Assembly (NCBI GenBank): GCA_013399875.1
Contig: VXAZ01008170.1
Span: 620,001 to 684,000, forward strand
Length of the DNA stretch: 64,000 bases
Source: Gymnorhina tibicen
Lineage: Eukaryota > Chordata > Aves > Passeriformes > Artamidae
Direction of reading: 5' to 3'
Positions 1-12,190 of this stretch are shown here, piece after piece. Each line of letters opens with the position of its first letter. Within the stretch, counting starts at the first letter, position 1. The notes under the pieces were generated by a model that did not search any database, had not been told where the DNA came from, and saw only the letters and a list, made by a program, of their open reading frames with translations. Both the position numbers and the translations under genes were made by a program.

Positions 1-1821
1 TACATGAAACTCATGGGCCGAGGAAGCAACCTGAACTCTTAATCTTTGGCAGTATTTTAAAAAGTGATGCCCAGTGGACCATCACCAGGAGAACTGGATT
101 ATGCTGAGCTCATTTATAGGCCTTAATGGGGAGAAGGATATTCTTGGGGATGAGGTTTGCATCCCACTACTGAGTGTTACAGCCCCAAGGTGTGTAGAAG
201 AAGGTGTGCTCTCCTGACATGCCTCTCTAAAATGTGAATTGTTCCTGGGGGACTTCTGCATTGATGGCTGTGCCTGCAGATGGCTGCAAGTCATGGTTGC
301 TGCTTCACTGGAGTGGGAATGGTATGGATGCTGTATTGGCTCACCTTTATCCAGCCATCTTGTGCTGGGCATTACCCTGCCAGCCTGCTTGTGGCTTCAT
401 ACCAGCAGTGCAATTACAGCTGGTAACAGAAAGCAGGAGGCCACAGGAGGGGGAGAAATCAAAAGGTCCTGTATTTTCTCTGAATGCAGAATTGCATTGT
501 GAGGCAATTTTATCCCAGAAAGGCCTGAATGAGTAAGGCACCTTTTGGCACATTGCTCAGGATAAAAGTTCTCATGCTCTGACCGTGTCTGGCTGTATGA
601 GTACCATGTGCCCATTAGACACACACTGACTCGAGGTTGCTGCATTACAGGGTATTATTTGTTGCAGAAAGTAGTGCAGGTCTTGGGGTCTCTGTGGATG
701 GGTCAGATGTTTGTCTTCCTTTGTGTATAACTCTTTTTCACTGCCTTACCTCAGAGATGAAAACATCCTGGCAATCCTGTTTTGTTCTTAATACTGTAAG
801 CGTATGCCCCTCTGCAGCCCATATTCTAGATTCTGTTATTGGGAAAAGCCAGTCCTTCCCTCCCTCCCCTCCAGCTGGGATAAAAAGCCAGGAGCTACCT
901 CTGGCTGATGCCAAACCTCTTTGCTTTAATACACACTAACAAGGCAGGCTGTTTCAGAGGAACACTGGAAACTGGAAAAATGTGGGGGGTTTACCACTTT
1001 AAGGATTAATTTTCTGGGATGGGATTTTTTCCCCCACAGCTAAGATGGTTTATATTGAACATTTTAGGCTGTCATGTCACTACAAGGTGGTACTTTTCTA
1101 GCAGCAGGGTGCTGAAGATAGCCCATCCTCTCATACATCTGCATCATAATGCTTGGCTGTTGTGTATCAGAGAAGTGTTTATTTCAGCATATGTTGCAAA
1201 GTACCATTTTGTGCTGCCATTATTTAGTTTTGTTTCCCAAGAAGTGAATAGAATGGTAGAAGTACACCTGCAATAAAGCTTCCACAGTATATTATCACAG
1301 CTAAGGCATTAAGGAACTGCCACTTCAAGCAGGCAAATGAGTACAGACACGAAAGAAAATGCAGTGCTTAGCTCTTTTATTTTGACCAGTGTAATGTAAT
1401 TACTTATACTAATCTTCCATTATATTTCCTTGAGTAGCAGAGACAGAGACATAATTGTGTCTCTAGCTGTTGCTACTGCAAAGTACCTTTTAAATCATAT
1501 TAACATCCATACTTGATCTTCCTACTGGTTTTGACGTGTAGATCACAATATACTGTTAAATTACTCAGCAAGAGTGTCTGGCTTATGGTATATCCCAGCC
1601 ACAGCATAGCAGTGTATCTAGTGTGACTGATTTGATTGAAGTAGAAGAGGCACTGGCCCCTTTTCTCTGGGAAAGCACTTGACCTTCCTTTTTCAAAGCA
1701 TTATGAGTTCTCTGCAGCATTCTACCCTAGCTGGTACTTCAATACCAAGATGCCAGAAATAGTCAGAAATTATTTATTATACTTCTGGCTGTTAAAGAAA
1801 CTATGGTTCCTTTTCTTTGGC
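1..1821. other. non-coding, intron or 5' flank
   Basis: No recognisable gene is seen. The short open frames on both strands (up to about 100 codons) overlap each other, have no family motifs and no convincing splice or promoter context. Base composition is ordinary, moderately AT-rich vertebrate non-coding DNA. This is probably the 5' intron or upstream flank of PCBP3, by its position to the left of the first coding exon. Confidence 0.6.
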
Positions 1822-2265
1822 GTGGATGTGGCGGTAGTGATGAACACGTTCTGCACAACCAGGCTGGATTATTGTAACTCACTGAAGCTGAAGATAAAAG
1901 CTCCATAGAAACTTCAGCTACCGCAGAGCGCAGCAGCCTACCTCATTAGTAGGTGCAGCACTGCGAGCACACAGCGCTGGTGCTATGCATCGTCAGCTGG
2001 CATCCCACTTACTTCAGCAGCCAGCTGTGGGCTCGTTCAGCACATAAGGTCACCAAAGGACTGGTATGGATGCTGCTTGTCTACACATTGCCTCGTTGCT
2101 AGCTTCGTGCCTCTGGTTCAGGACTGCCCATCAGGTGCAGAATTAAAACTCCCTGCAACTGGACATGGCCAAATTTGGCCAAAGGCCTTTTCCAGAATCT
2201 GAGAGGCAGCTACAAAAAAAAAGTCTCTTCTCAATTTATAGCCTTTATGTTCTTTTGAAGGAATC
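1822..2265 (+). mobile_element. L2-like LINE relic, C-terminal part of the reverse transcriptase ORF
   Basis: Conceptual translation of the + strand from about 1825 gives a stretch containing TRLDYCNSL, then after one stop codon KLQLPQSAAAYLI. This closely follows the L2-clade reverse-transcriptase C-terminal pattern (S/T)RLDYCN(A/S)L...KLQ.VQN.AAR.L. Further on, at about 2190-2260, the sequence still resembles the basic C-terminal tail of that ORF, but with frame breaks. The copy has lost its reading frame and has no target duplication I can see, so it is an ancient, dead insertion. L2-type LINEs have long been inactive in birds and survive only as such fossils. The family is called from memory of the motif, not from a search. 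A CR1-clade relative is the main alternative. Confidence 0.6.
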
Positions 2266-2995
2266 CTTCCTCCTACAGTAGCAGAAGAGACATTTAAAGA
2301 TGTGTATGTCTGAAAGGAAGGATAGTAAAACTTGGGAACAGAGTAGAGTCCACCCTGCAGAAGTCTGAGCTTCCAGTTATGACATTGCCATTCTAGTGAT
2401 GTAGCAAAAGATGTCACAGAAGGGCCTTAGCTTGTGTTTTACTGATAAATACACCGCAGTGTACCACGGGTCGATCTCAGTCTTGCTATCAGGATAGGCA
2501 TCAAGAAGTCATTTAGCTCCTCTATGTGGCCCGGTTCCTACAAGAACTGGAGACTGCTCCCCACAGTCCAAAGGGAGCTGTTGTCCTTGCAAAGGTTTGA
2601 GAAGGCTTGGGAGGCCATGGCAGAGGGTCACGGGAAAGGCAGCTGGGAGGATCAGGGGTGGCTACAGGAAGACAGCTCTAGGAAACAGCAGATGGCTTTT
2701 GGATGATGTGCTGGCAGAGGGACTTTTGAAGAAATTACATTGTTTGACTCCTGCTGCATGCAGAGAAATGGAGATTTTGTCATTCAGCTCTGTTGTGCAG
2801 GCCTATCTTGTCAGTCTCAGAAATCCAAGACTGGAGGGTAGAGAAGTTGAGTGACTCCTACAGGCCCTTGGATGGGAGCACTGAGCCCTACCAGCCCTTC
2901 TTCAACTGGGATGGAAAGCCATGCTACAGGGGGAAAAAGGGCTCATCTCTTCCCCTCTGTCTTGTGGATCACCATGGTTCTTACACTGCTTCTGT
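2266..2995. other. non-coding stretch
   Basis: No gene or repeat is recognised. A few overlapping + strand open frames of 60-85 codons lie at 2524-3066 (for example 2597-2854). They have no known motif, overlap in different frames and run into the CR1 fragment, so I do not regard them as genes. Confidence 0.5.
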
Positions 2996-3800
2996 TAGAA
3001 GAGATCTCTAAAGGTCATCTAATTGCACTAAGATGTAGAATTATTTATGGCTACATTATCTCTTAAAGAATTTTTTCCTTAAAAATATGCAGTGAAGTGG
3101 ATTGCATGCAGTAGTCTATTTCTCTGCTTTCTGATCCTTTTAGTTAGAAGGTCTTCCCTCTTATTAATCATTATTACTTTTTTCTTTCTTTTTCATTTTT
3201 CTTGGGTTTTTTTAATTGCAAGTTAAATCAGTGATTTTTTTGTCCAGATAGGGAGAAAACCAACACTGTCCTCATTTATAAAAATCTTTTTCTCTCAGAA
3301 AGCTCTCATCTTTTACTAACACAAGGAGACCGCACCTTTCAGTCTCTCCTTCCTGATCAGACCTTCAGGAACTCTCTTAAATATGTTGCTTTTTTACAGA
3401 TCTTCTCTAATTTCTCCACACTTCTTGCAAGTAGAATGCCCCAAAACACCTAGTGTGGCCTCCTCAGTGCTGAGCAGAGCATAGTAATTGCTTCCTGTTT
3501 TCTTCTGTTAAAATGTCACAGAATGAGAATTGTCCCTCCCCCACCCCAAACAACCTTACAGTATTGGTTCTTATGCAAGTCATAATTCATTGTTGGTTGC
3601 AAATCCCAAGAATTTTTGTGGGTTTTGGGTTTTTTGGGTTTTCTTTTGTTTTCTAATTATACCCTGTTGTGCATCTCTTGCATTTTGTACCAAAAGTGAA
3701 GGTATCTGCATCTAAGGATATCTGATTTCATTGTGAAATTTTTGTTCTTATGAAAGTAGTCCTCTGAATTTTGGTGTATTGTTAAGGTCAGAAAGGGATA
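2996..3800 (-). mobile_element. old CR1 LINE fragment, antisense
   Basis: The + strand reads as the reverse complement of a CR1 3' region. Near 3000-3035 it has the block with aggtcatctaattgca that sits by the CR1 3' end. At about 3405-3500 it has the long diagnostic stretch corresponding to 'tctccacacttcttgcaag ... gtggcctcctcagtgctgagcagagc', which in CR1 is the antisense of the reverse-transcriptase C-terminus. Similarity continues weakly to about 3800 through the region around 3650-3760. Divergence is high, with many small indels and T-rich expansions (3180-3240, 3600-3660), so this belongs to an old CR1 group. The right boundary is approximate. Confidence 0.72.
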
Positions 3801-6800
3801 TCAGCAGTTTTTCATGAGGTATAGTGGTCTTAATGTGATGCATAACACAGTCATGACAGCATCTGGTTTTAAAATTGGTGAGAAGAAGGATTGATTCTGA
3901 TGTTTTGGGCCATGGTACATGTTAGGAGAGTAGAAACAAATGAGGATCAGCTGTTGTTTTCCATATGAAGCCAAACTGTGGCAACGAGTCAGAAAGCCTC
4001 ACAGAGTCAAAGGAAATTGTGTGGGTTTCCTGCTGAAATAAGTGGCATGCCCTGCAACATATGACATGTCTTCCTATGACCTCGGACACCTTGCTTTTAG
4101 CAGCATTCATCTCTGCAATATAGACAGGCATTCATATTTCACTTTCTCCATTTAATCCTAATAACCAGCTTTTAGAAGAACATGACAGCATAACATATGG
4201 GTGGTGAAACTGCTCATAAACCATAATAACATGGCCAAAAAAGATTAGATAGATAGATGCACTATGCTTATTGTGACATTTCTCTGATTAAGAGGTATAG
4301 CTACTTATTACAGCCATTAGCTTGGTGACTTGGAAGCAGACTGAAGCCATTATTTGAAAAACAGGTTCTAAGTCCAAATTTTAAACAACTGTGTACTTAC
4401 TACATGTAAGAGATATAATTATGTTTGCAATTCTGTTCTTCAGTGTGCAGATGGTAATTTTGTTCATTTATGATTTGCACACTGATAATGTTTTCTGTAG
4501 AACTGGCCTTGGCAGGATTAAGTGTGTGTTAACAGTAAGTAGGCAGTCTGTAATACATGGTTATAATTTTGTTGATAGGGTTATGGTGGGATGAAAAACA
4601 ACCAGAAACATAAGTCTAAATAATTTCTTACTGTAGACAGGCTTCCTCTGTGTGTGTATGTTTTTGTACCTTATTATTTATTTTTATTGTGTGAAGAATT
4701 TTTTCTTTTTTTCCTTCTCATTTGGAAACTTTTACGTTAGCTTCATTTTCAGTGTAGGCAGTATCTGCAAGTTTGTGCCTTTAGGAATAAAATTCAGTTT
4801 CTACTCAAAGTAATTTGAAGTTTCCTGTTTGTTTTTAGGGGTTGATGTATTTAGTATACACTTATGAATGTGTATATGAGAGAGATAGAAAGAAGAAACC
4901 ATCCATTAAAGGCACCCTTTTGATTTCGTATTTTCTCAAGCGTTACTCAGCAGATGTTTGAGAACAATTAACAGCATGTTTTCAACAGCTACTCCACTTT
5001 TCCAGATTGAAAGAGGAACATATAAATATGCAGATCAAATCTGTAAAATGCTTTTATGATATTGAGGTTAGGTATTAAATAGTCATGGTACAGTACACCT
5101 ATTTGTACAGTTCACTGTTGAGGTTTTGCACTGTTAGAATTGTGTGGCACTCTCACTTCGATTTAATTAAATAGGTGTAAAAGGGGAAAAAAAGTAGTTA
5201 GGTAGCAAGCCCGAGATGCATAATAAATGTCTTCTGTTGTTTCTTCTTGTTTAGCCAGTACAAAGAGTTTTGCAATGTACTAAGGAAAAAGAGCATAGTA
5301 CAGCATACTGCATCTAATCATACATGTACATTAAATATATTACATACTGTATAAATTATATACAAGTATACTTATAAAAAATTAGACTGCAAATTACAAT
5401 TATCTATGCACGTTTATATGTTAAAAGTTCTGTATAATAATCACAAATTTTATGGCAAAAAAATAAAAAGTGCCATAGAATGTATTGTCTTAGAATGGCC
5501 CAAATGGTATAAATTCTCAGAATAAATGAAAAAGCCCAATCTGCACTTTGATATTATGCTTTAGCAACTCAAACAAGATTTTGCCAAAAGCATCATAGCC
5601 ACCAGAGCCACATAAAGCAAATACGATTAAAAGGAGAGCTCATTTAGTATCACAAAAAGCCCTGATTACTTTATGTTCTTTTATTACCCTCTACATCACT
5701 AAGTTTGTGAAAGCAGCATTATGGGTAAATGAGAGTATTTCATCTCAGTTTTCCATGGTCATGGGAGGAGATAATCGCTCATGGAGCCTTTTGTATCCTG
5801 TTAGGACCAACCCTAAAGGATCTTCCTTTTACCTGTAACTTGTGGGCTGCAGCTTGATGTGACCGTCCTCCATGTGAGGCTGTGAGTGGCACTCAGGAAA
5901 ACACACTCTGGTAATTGCATTGCACACAGGTGTGTTTAGTAATGTGTGTGCAGTGTTCCTGCTGTCTTTCCACTCTCACTCTTCTCTCTGAAGACCATCA
6001 GCCTGCCAAGATTTCATCTGTTTCGTAAAGAACCTAGTACAGTTGTTGGCAATGTAAATGTAAAAGGAATATTAAAGATCGCTTATATTTAACATGAACT
6101 AACGTATTCAGTACATAACCAAAACTAATTCTTTCTGAGTTTGAAATGGTTACTGTGATTTTAAAGGAATATATCATTGTTTATGGGCATTAGGCCCTTT
6201 GGCTCCTCCATTCCAGGTGTGTTAGTGCGTCTTTTATTAGGTATTATTAGCACCAATTTATTCCATTCTTCGTAGATGTAACCGTTTCACTTAGAATATG
6301 TTAGGGTATTTTTTTTTATATTTTTTTTTATAAGCCAGCATAGAGTCAACTATCTGTGAATCAAAAAAACCCGTGAATTACCCTAAAATACTCTGAAAAA
6401 TCCACAATTTTTAACAAAAGGAGTGTTTGTTAATTTTGTAACTGAGAAAAAATTACACTTTAAATACAGTGTAATTAAACATTTGGATATGATCAATAGT
6501 GCACAACATGCATTTGTTTTCTTGTCTGTAAATAAACTTGATTTTCCCTGCCCCTTGTTGATCTAATTATTGATATAAGGCTGTTGATACTTCCTTAAAT
6601 TGTTACAGCTTGGGCAAATACTCCTAATAGAGTCTTTGTTCTTCTACAGAACAGCAAGATGTCTGTCCTGTATTTAGTCCCCAAAGAGTTACAGCGTTAA
6701 AATGATGTCCCTAAACATATATTGCAAGTAATAGTTTCTTCTCCTTTCATCTTGGAGTCTCCTGGAAATCAAGAAACCTGCCTGCCTGTCATGCAGGCCA

Positions 6801-7577
6801 CCCTGAAAATTCGCATCTTTGGAAAGCATGAGCCACAGTCCTCCTAGTTCACTCCTATGCATTTTGGCTCCTCTGAGTCACCCACCTTCCCAATTTAAAA
6901 TCCTGAGTAATGCTTTCTGCCCTTCTACTCCTCTCTCACTGTTGCCTCTTTTTGCAAGAGGAAAGTCTTTTTTTCAGACTAGGTGTTCAAACATCTGACT
7001 CACTGGGACTTTGATTGCAGAGAAGGATGTAGCCTCAAAAAAACCCAAACAGGATGTTATAATCTGTTTTCAGACTGTCAAGAGAGATATGGCTGATTTT
7101 GAATCAGTCAGCAAAACTGGCTTTGACCATCTCTAAGGCCTTAAAATGTTCCTTAAGAAATACTGGTTATTAAAAGAAAAGATTAATTTCATGAGGCAGC
7201 AGATGTTAATGCAGAAAAAAAAAAATCTAAGTCTGGAGATTTCCATAGCATGTTTTTAATATAATCATCAGCAACCATCTCTTGTACAGTAGGTTGCTTT
7301 GTATGGCAACGTAAATGAAATGTTGGAAAGCATGTCTCAGACACTTCCTTGTTTATTAACCACCAGCTAATAAGTGTCACTTTTTGGCCCTGTTTGCTTG
7401 TGAATAGAATTTTAAATAGTCTTGGAAAATAATCTGAATTGTATGTTAGTGACCAAATAAGATAGATAACCTTATGTAAATAACAAATTAACAGGACAAT
7501 AATACTGAATGTAATACCTAGGAATGCAAGCTCTGTCTTTGCCACAAATGCTGTCTAATAAATGGGGCTTTGCAAAC
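3801..7577. other. non-coding stretch, AT-rich
   Basis: No gene is recognised. The stretch includes a very AT-rich part at about 5280-5480 and one at 6300-6560 with homeodomain-like TAATTA/ATTAA cores, noted separately as possible conserved non-coding DNA. A minus-strand open frame (7189-7545, 118 codons) shows no family resemblance and ends just before the CR1 tail at 7578. Confidence 0.5.
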
Positions 7578-7735
7578 AGAATCATAGGAAAGAGTGCTGC
7601 AAGGCACCTCAAAAGGTCATCCAGTGCAGCCCCGCTGTCATAAGGATCAGATTTCCTTAATCATACCCTGAAGGTCATCATGTTCCAGTTTGTTTGAAAA
7701 ATTTGCTCCCTGTTGTGGTCTACATTCTGTTGCCC
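7578..7735 (-). mobile_element. CR1 LINE 3' tail, antisense
   Basis: The segment starts with agaatcatagg, the reverse complement of the octamer-like CR1 3' terminus (ATTCTATGATTCT type). It continues through 'cacctcaaaaggtcatccagtgcagcccc', the canonical antisense CR1 3'-UTR block, then a degraded stretch to about 7735 (ttccagtttgtttgaaaaatttgct). Avian CR1 copies are usually 5'-truncated, which fits a fragment of about 160 bp anchored at the 3' end. The right-hand limit is uncertain. Confidence 0.75.
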
Positions 7736-9982
7736 TCATGAAAAGTATGGGAGTTGCAACCCTGATTTTTTTGTACAACAGTGAGAATCCACTCTGTAGC
7801 TATGGCAAAAAGGTGCAGGGAGAGGGGCAGTCACCTGAATGCATCAGACCAGGCTCAAAGTTACTGGAGAAGGAAGGGGAATGAGATTGGACTTACTACA
7901 TCTTGTGACAGGAGAATACTTTCTCCCCCATTTCCCAAAGCTGGGCTGAGCAGTTGTCTGATGCCTGTTTATAACTTCATATGCAATAACCAACATCTCA
8001 AGTTCTGCCTGCTGCCTAATGCAGACTTCCAAGCTTTGGTATGCCCAGTTGGCATGTTGCTTTTCTCCACATCGACAGAAAGGCAAATGGTTTCTGCCAG
8101 AGCCCCACTGTCACTGGAGGTGGTGAAGCCATGGAGTGTGAGTAGCAAGGCTGGTGTCTCTGGGAGGAAAAACTTCATCTGCTCAGGTGCACGGGGTATG
8201 AGGTTGTCTGGAATAGTGATGTAATATGGTCACATACCAGAAGACGGATGGGGAAAAGGGAAGTAAATAAATCTAAAAGTAAATAAATGCCCAGCACACA
8301 CTGGCAGATGGGACATGACCTGTTTTCCCTCTGTTGGTGAGGTTGGGAGCTGTTGTACGGTGGGGAGGAGGACAGGGCACTGACCACTGTGTTGCACAGG
8401 TGCTGTTCTTCAGGCTTTGTGGTTCTGCCTTGCAGAGGTAGCAACCCTCCTGCCTCCTAATGCACATTATCCGTAAGTACTCATAGCTAAACTCAAAGAG
8501 TTGTCCTCTCTGCACTGTGGTGGTGCCTATGGTGCTCTGTGGATCAGGACTCTGTAGTGCTTTGACGCTTAGGGAAGCCCCTTGGGTAGCTGCAGTCGCA
8601 TGCCGATGGTGCAAGAGACTGTGGTGCCTTCAGGGAACACTGCTCTCCAGCTTGCAGTACCTTGGGAGAGCGCCTGGTCTCCCCTGTGACCTTTTTGGTG
8701 CTGATTGTTCCTTGTTACAAGGCTCAACTGGATTTGTGTCACGCGAATAGACAGAAAGTTAATTCATGATCTCAGCAAATGCACTCCTGGGTAAAGATGG
8801 ACACAGTGTGCATGACCAATGGAGATGCCGAGGAGTGTGAGCCTGTGGAAAGGACTGGTATTTACAGCCAGTCCTCCTATTCCTCTTTGAGTCAGACTCC
8901 TCAAGGCAGATGCAATGAATTGCTTCAGTCAGCTGTGCCCTCTACCACAGGCTGATTTCTGTCTGAATGCGTGATGTAGGAGTAACTAACCACCATCTTC
9001 TGTGAAGATCTTGTGCATTCTTGTGGAAAAGGTTGGAATCTGCAGCAACCAGCTGAAGGGACAGTAAACTGCCTTCCTCTTGATGTGGGTTACATCACCT
9101 CAGCATTGAGAGGGAGTATTGTTCTTGCTCACCAGCTCCAAGGCTTTGTACACTACCAGGTGCTCCAGGTAGCCTTGCAGTAGATTCCTGGTCTCTGTCT
9201 CGCAGGTGGGCACTGCACACCTAATGGAAAAACTTACACTGGAAGTAAAGAAATAAATGTATAGTAATTTAATCTGAGTAGAACTGCTTAGTTATTCACT
9301 TTCCCCTTTCATTGGGGTTTTGAGCAGTTTCTTTTTCCTGAAAATAGAATTTTGCACAAGTAATTTCTAGCTTTTCTTTTCCTACTAAAGTTTTTTTTTT
9401 TGCTCTTAGTTCTGCCTTCCCAGATGTTTCCTGATGTTCTTTTTGCTTGGTGGTTGCTTTTGAATTAGTATGTATTAAAAAAATTATATGGACGTGCTGT
9501 CTTTGGTATGTAGGAGGTCTTTATCCCCTGCAGAAGCTAAGTGACCTGTGATAGGTAACACATTTCTTTCAAAGACTACAGAGAAGAACAATCCATCAGC
9601 TTGTAAAATAGATAAATTAATTCACTTGACAAAGATCAAGCAAAAAGTCTTTGGAGAGGGGACATGAAGCAAGGTTTCTTGTAAGCCTGGTTTGGTAATG
9701 TGCATCCTAGACCAGCCACTGTCTCTGATGAAGGCAGTCAGAAGCATTCAAAGGGATGTTTAATTTTGGCAGCTGCAAAGGTCATTTCTTGGAAGTTGAT
9801 ATTGTCTGTGTGAATTATTTCTTCTTATATGTCTATACATCATTTGCTTTTGATCACAATTCTTTCTTTTTGGGGTTATATTGCTTTGAGAGGGAGGTTA
9901 ATTTCATTATATGAAATGGCAGTGCTTCAACCAAAGTAGGGCTAAATTCTGATATTAACATCTGTAGTGTCTTTCATATCAA
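7736..9982. other. non-coding stretch
   Basis: No gene is recognised. The interval 7780-8750 carries several mid-length open frames on both strands (the longest, 7781-8224 on +, is 147 codons). They overlap in several frames, lack motifs and lie in slightly GC-richer sequence, where stop codons are rarer by chance. Nothing further is seen to 9982. Confidence 0.5.
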
Positions 9983-10040
9983 AAGTAGCATCAGATCCCC
10001 AGCTGATGTAGATCACAGGGGAGCTTCAGAATTGCATTTG
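9983..10040. repeat. fragment of an ancient amniote interspersed repeat
   Basis: The block 'cagatccccagctgatgta' followed by 'gatcacaggggagctt' resembles a widespread old amniote repeat whose consensus reads like 'cagatcctcagctggtgta...' and is common in turtle, crocodile and bird introns. I recognise the word pattern but cannot name the family with certainty. Only one arm is left, so it is strongly decayed. Confidence 0.4.
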
Positions 10041-12104
10041 AATTAGATTGCCTCCTCCTTCCAGACCTTTGTTGCATTTTACCTTTACAACAAGCTGTGG
10101 TTGCAAAAGATTTGTTTTTCAATAGAAACGTGATGGGCTTGTAAGTGTTCAGACATGTCAAACACTGATGGTTGTCCCAAAGGCGTCACCCAAGGACCTG
10201 CCAGCCCAGCAAGTACACACTTGGTAGGTTTTGCACTGCTTGTGCTTGGTTCAGTGAATCCAAGGTGAGTGAAGAGAGTCCTGAGGTTTCAGTGCTTTGT
10301 TACACGCTGGCTGCAGGACATCATGGTGGAGGTACAGTAAATATAAAAAGGCCCCAGCAAGGGTTAATGTACTGGAACGACTGAAATGATCACTGTTGAT
10401 AAATACTTTATGTAATTTGTATAATACTTTCTTCTGTTAATGAGCTGAAGCTGGGGTGGGGTGCAGCTGCTTGGGGGCAGGGAGCACTGAGAGGGGATTT
10501 GAGGCTGTTTGACAGCACACTCGGCCTCTAATAATCTACTAGGCCATTTTTAATTCACAGTAGTATTTCAGAATATTTGATGTAGTCGTTTTCTTGTGCT
10601 TATTGGAAGTGCCCCTAATGTTTTAATTCCCATCCTAGTGGAACAGAAAGTGAATAAACAAGGAAATGAACGGAGATGTATGAAATGATGATCTTAAACT
10701 TAACAAGCCTGTTTGTTTTTTCAAGCTGCTGAATAAATCCTCTGTGGTTTGTGCTGCAGAGGTCAATGTTCTGCAGTAGGAAATGACTGGTGACATGTCA
10801 GTATTCTCCAAGAGTTCATCTCAATTACTGGATTTGTCAAACATGACAAGCCTGAATGACTGTGTGGTGAAAATAGCACACAGTTTGACTATTAAAGCAA
10901 TTGGAGCATTGACATTTAACCGAACTGCAAGAGAATTGCAGTAATTAGTCTGAGGAGTACTACCACAAGCAAAGCAGAGACCAATATTTTTATAAAATCT
11001 CCAGTGAAACCGGTGCTTTTTTTGTGTTTCGATTAAGGTAAATTTCAGTATATTTTTAATTTAAATCACAAGATTTAAAGGAAAAGGTAATTCCTTTTTG
11101 CTGCTTTTTTTGGAAGATTTTTTTACTAAGATTTGCATAATTGGAAACTCCACTAATTTGATGAACACCTTGGTGCAATTTTAATATGAATAATTCATTT
11201 ATGTATTGTTAATGTCCTCATAAATTATACACACTATAGAGTTAAAAATCTATGTTTGTATATACATGTATGTGGAGATCATCATGTGATGATCATCACA
11301 GAATTAGGTTTTAAATGTGTCTATTACTTGATCTCCACTAGCTACTCTACCTTGCTAAAGAGCTATTTCTGGGCTTTCAAGCCTGAGACATGGCTATTAA
11401 AACTCATTGCTTTAGTAAATGCGAAAGAGCTTTTCTGAAATCATTTAAAAGTCGTTTACTTGTATCCATCTGCAATGAGATTTTAATTTTTTTAGAAGAT
11501 TATTTCTGATGGTAAATTCTACGTACGTCAACTTCTCTGAGACATATAAAGGCTTTGGAGAACAATACAGTTATCAATCACTGTGGATAATTTGGATTTA
11601 TACTTGTGGATCAGACTAGATTTTACAGTCACCAAAATTGTGTTTCAGACAATGGCTTAAACCGCAGCCTCTTCCAGTATCTGGAGTAGGGACTGGAGTA
11701 ATGATGATTTATGACAGTAGTCTGAGGGGGCTCATCCTCAGGTGAGTTACCTGCATTTTGGCACATTAATTTCGGCTTATCTGAACTTGAAAATTTGTTC
11801 TCTCCCAATTACGAGAGCAAGTGTTCATGTGGAAATTGGGACTCACCTGTTCCTGGTGAAGTAAATCAGACAAAATAATCCCAAAAGACAGGGTCAGGAG
11901 CATGGTACAAGCAACAATATGTCTGAAGTACCTCAGTTACATTAACTTACATTTTTTGTGGGGTACAGAGTATGATTTACCACTTCTGCAGCCACATCTT
12001 AATTATTGTGCTATCATAGAAGCAGAGAGCAGTACTTACTAATTTAATTTGTTACTTGCCTTGGCTTGCTTATAGTCCCATCTCCAAAGAGCTGTTAAAC
12101 ATAA
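10041..12104. other. non-coding stretch with a conserved-looking AT-rich part
   Basis: No gene is seen. The part 10870-11260 is AT-rich, low in simple repeats and free of recognisable transposon, as conserved non-coding elements often are (see findings). An 18-bp perfect palindrome lies at 11277-11294. Confidence 0.45.
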
Positions 12105-12190
12105 TGCTTAAGTCTCTCTCCCTTGTGTAAAAGTAAGTATATGTTTAAGTCCTTTTGATTTCAGTGAGACCATACGTATAGGTGAGTTTT
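12105..12190. repeat. fragment of an ancient amniote interspersed repeat
   Basis: The words 'aatgcttaagtc' and 'atgtttaagtccttttgatt' followed by 'tcagtgagacca' match the pattern of an old palindromic amniote repeat. Its consensus alternates cttaagcacatgcttaa with 'cccattgacttcaatggg'. Related pieces occur here at 15786-15845 and 50735-50825. Called from memory of the motif; family name unknown. Confidence 0.4.
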
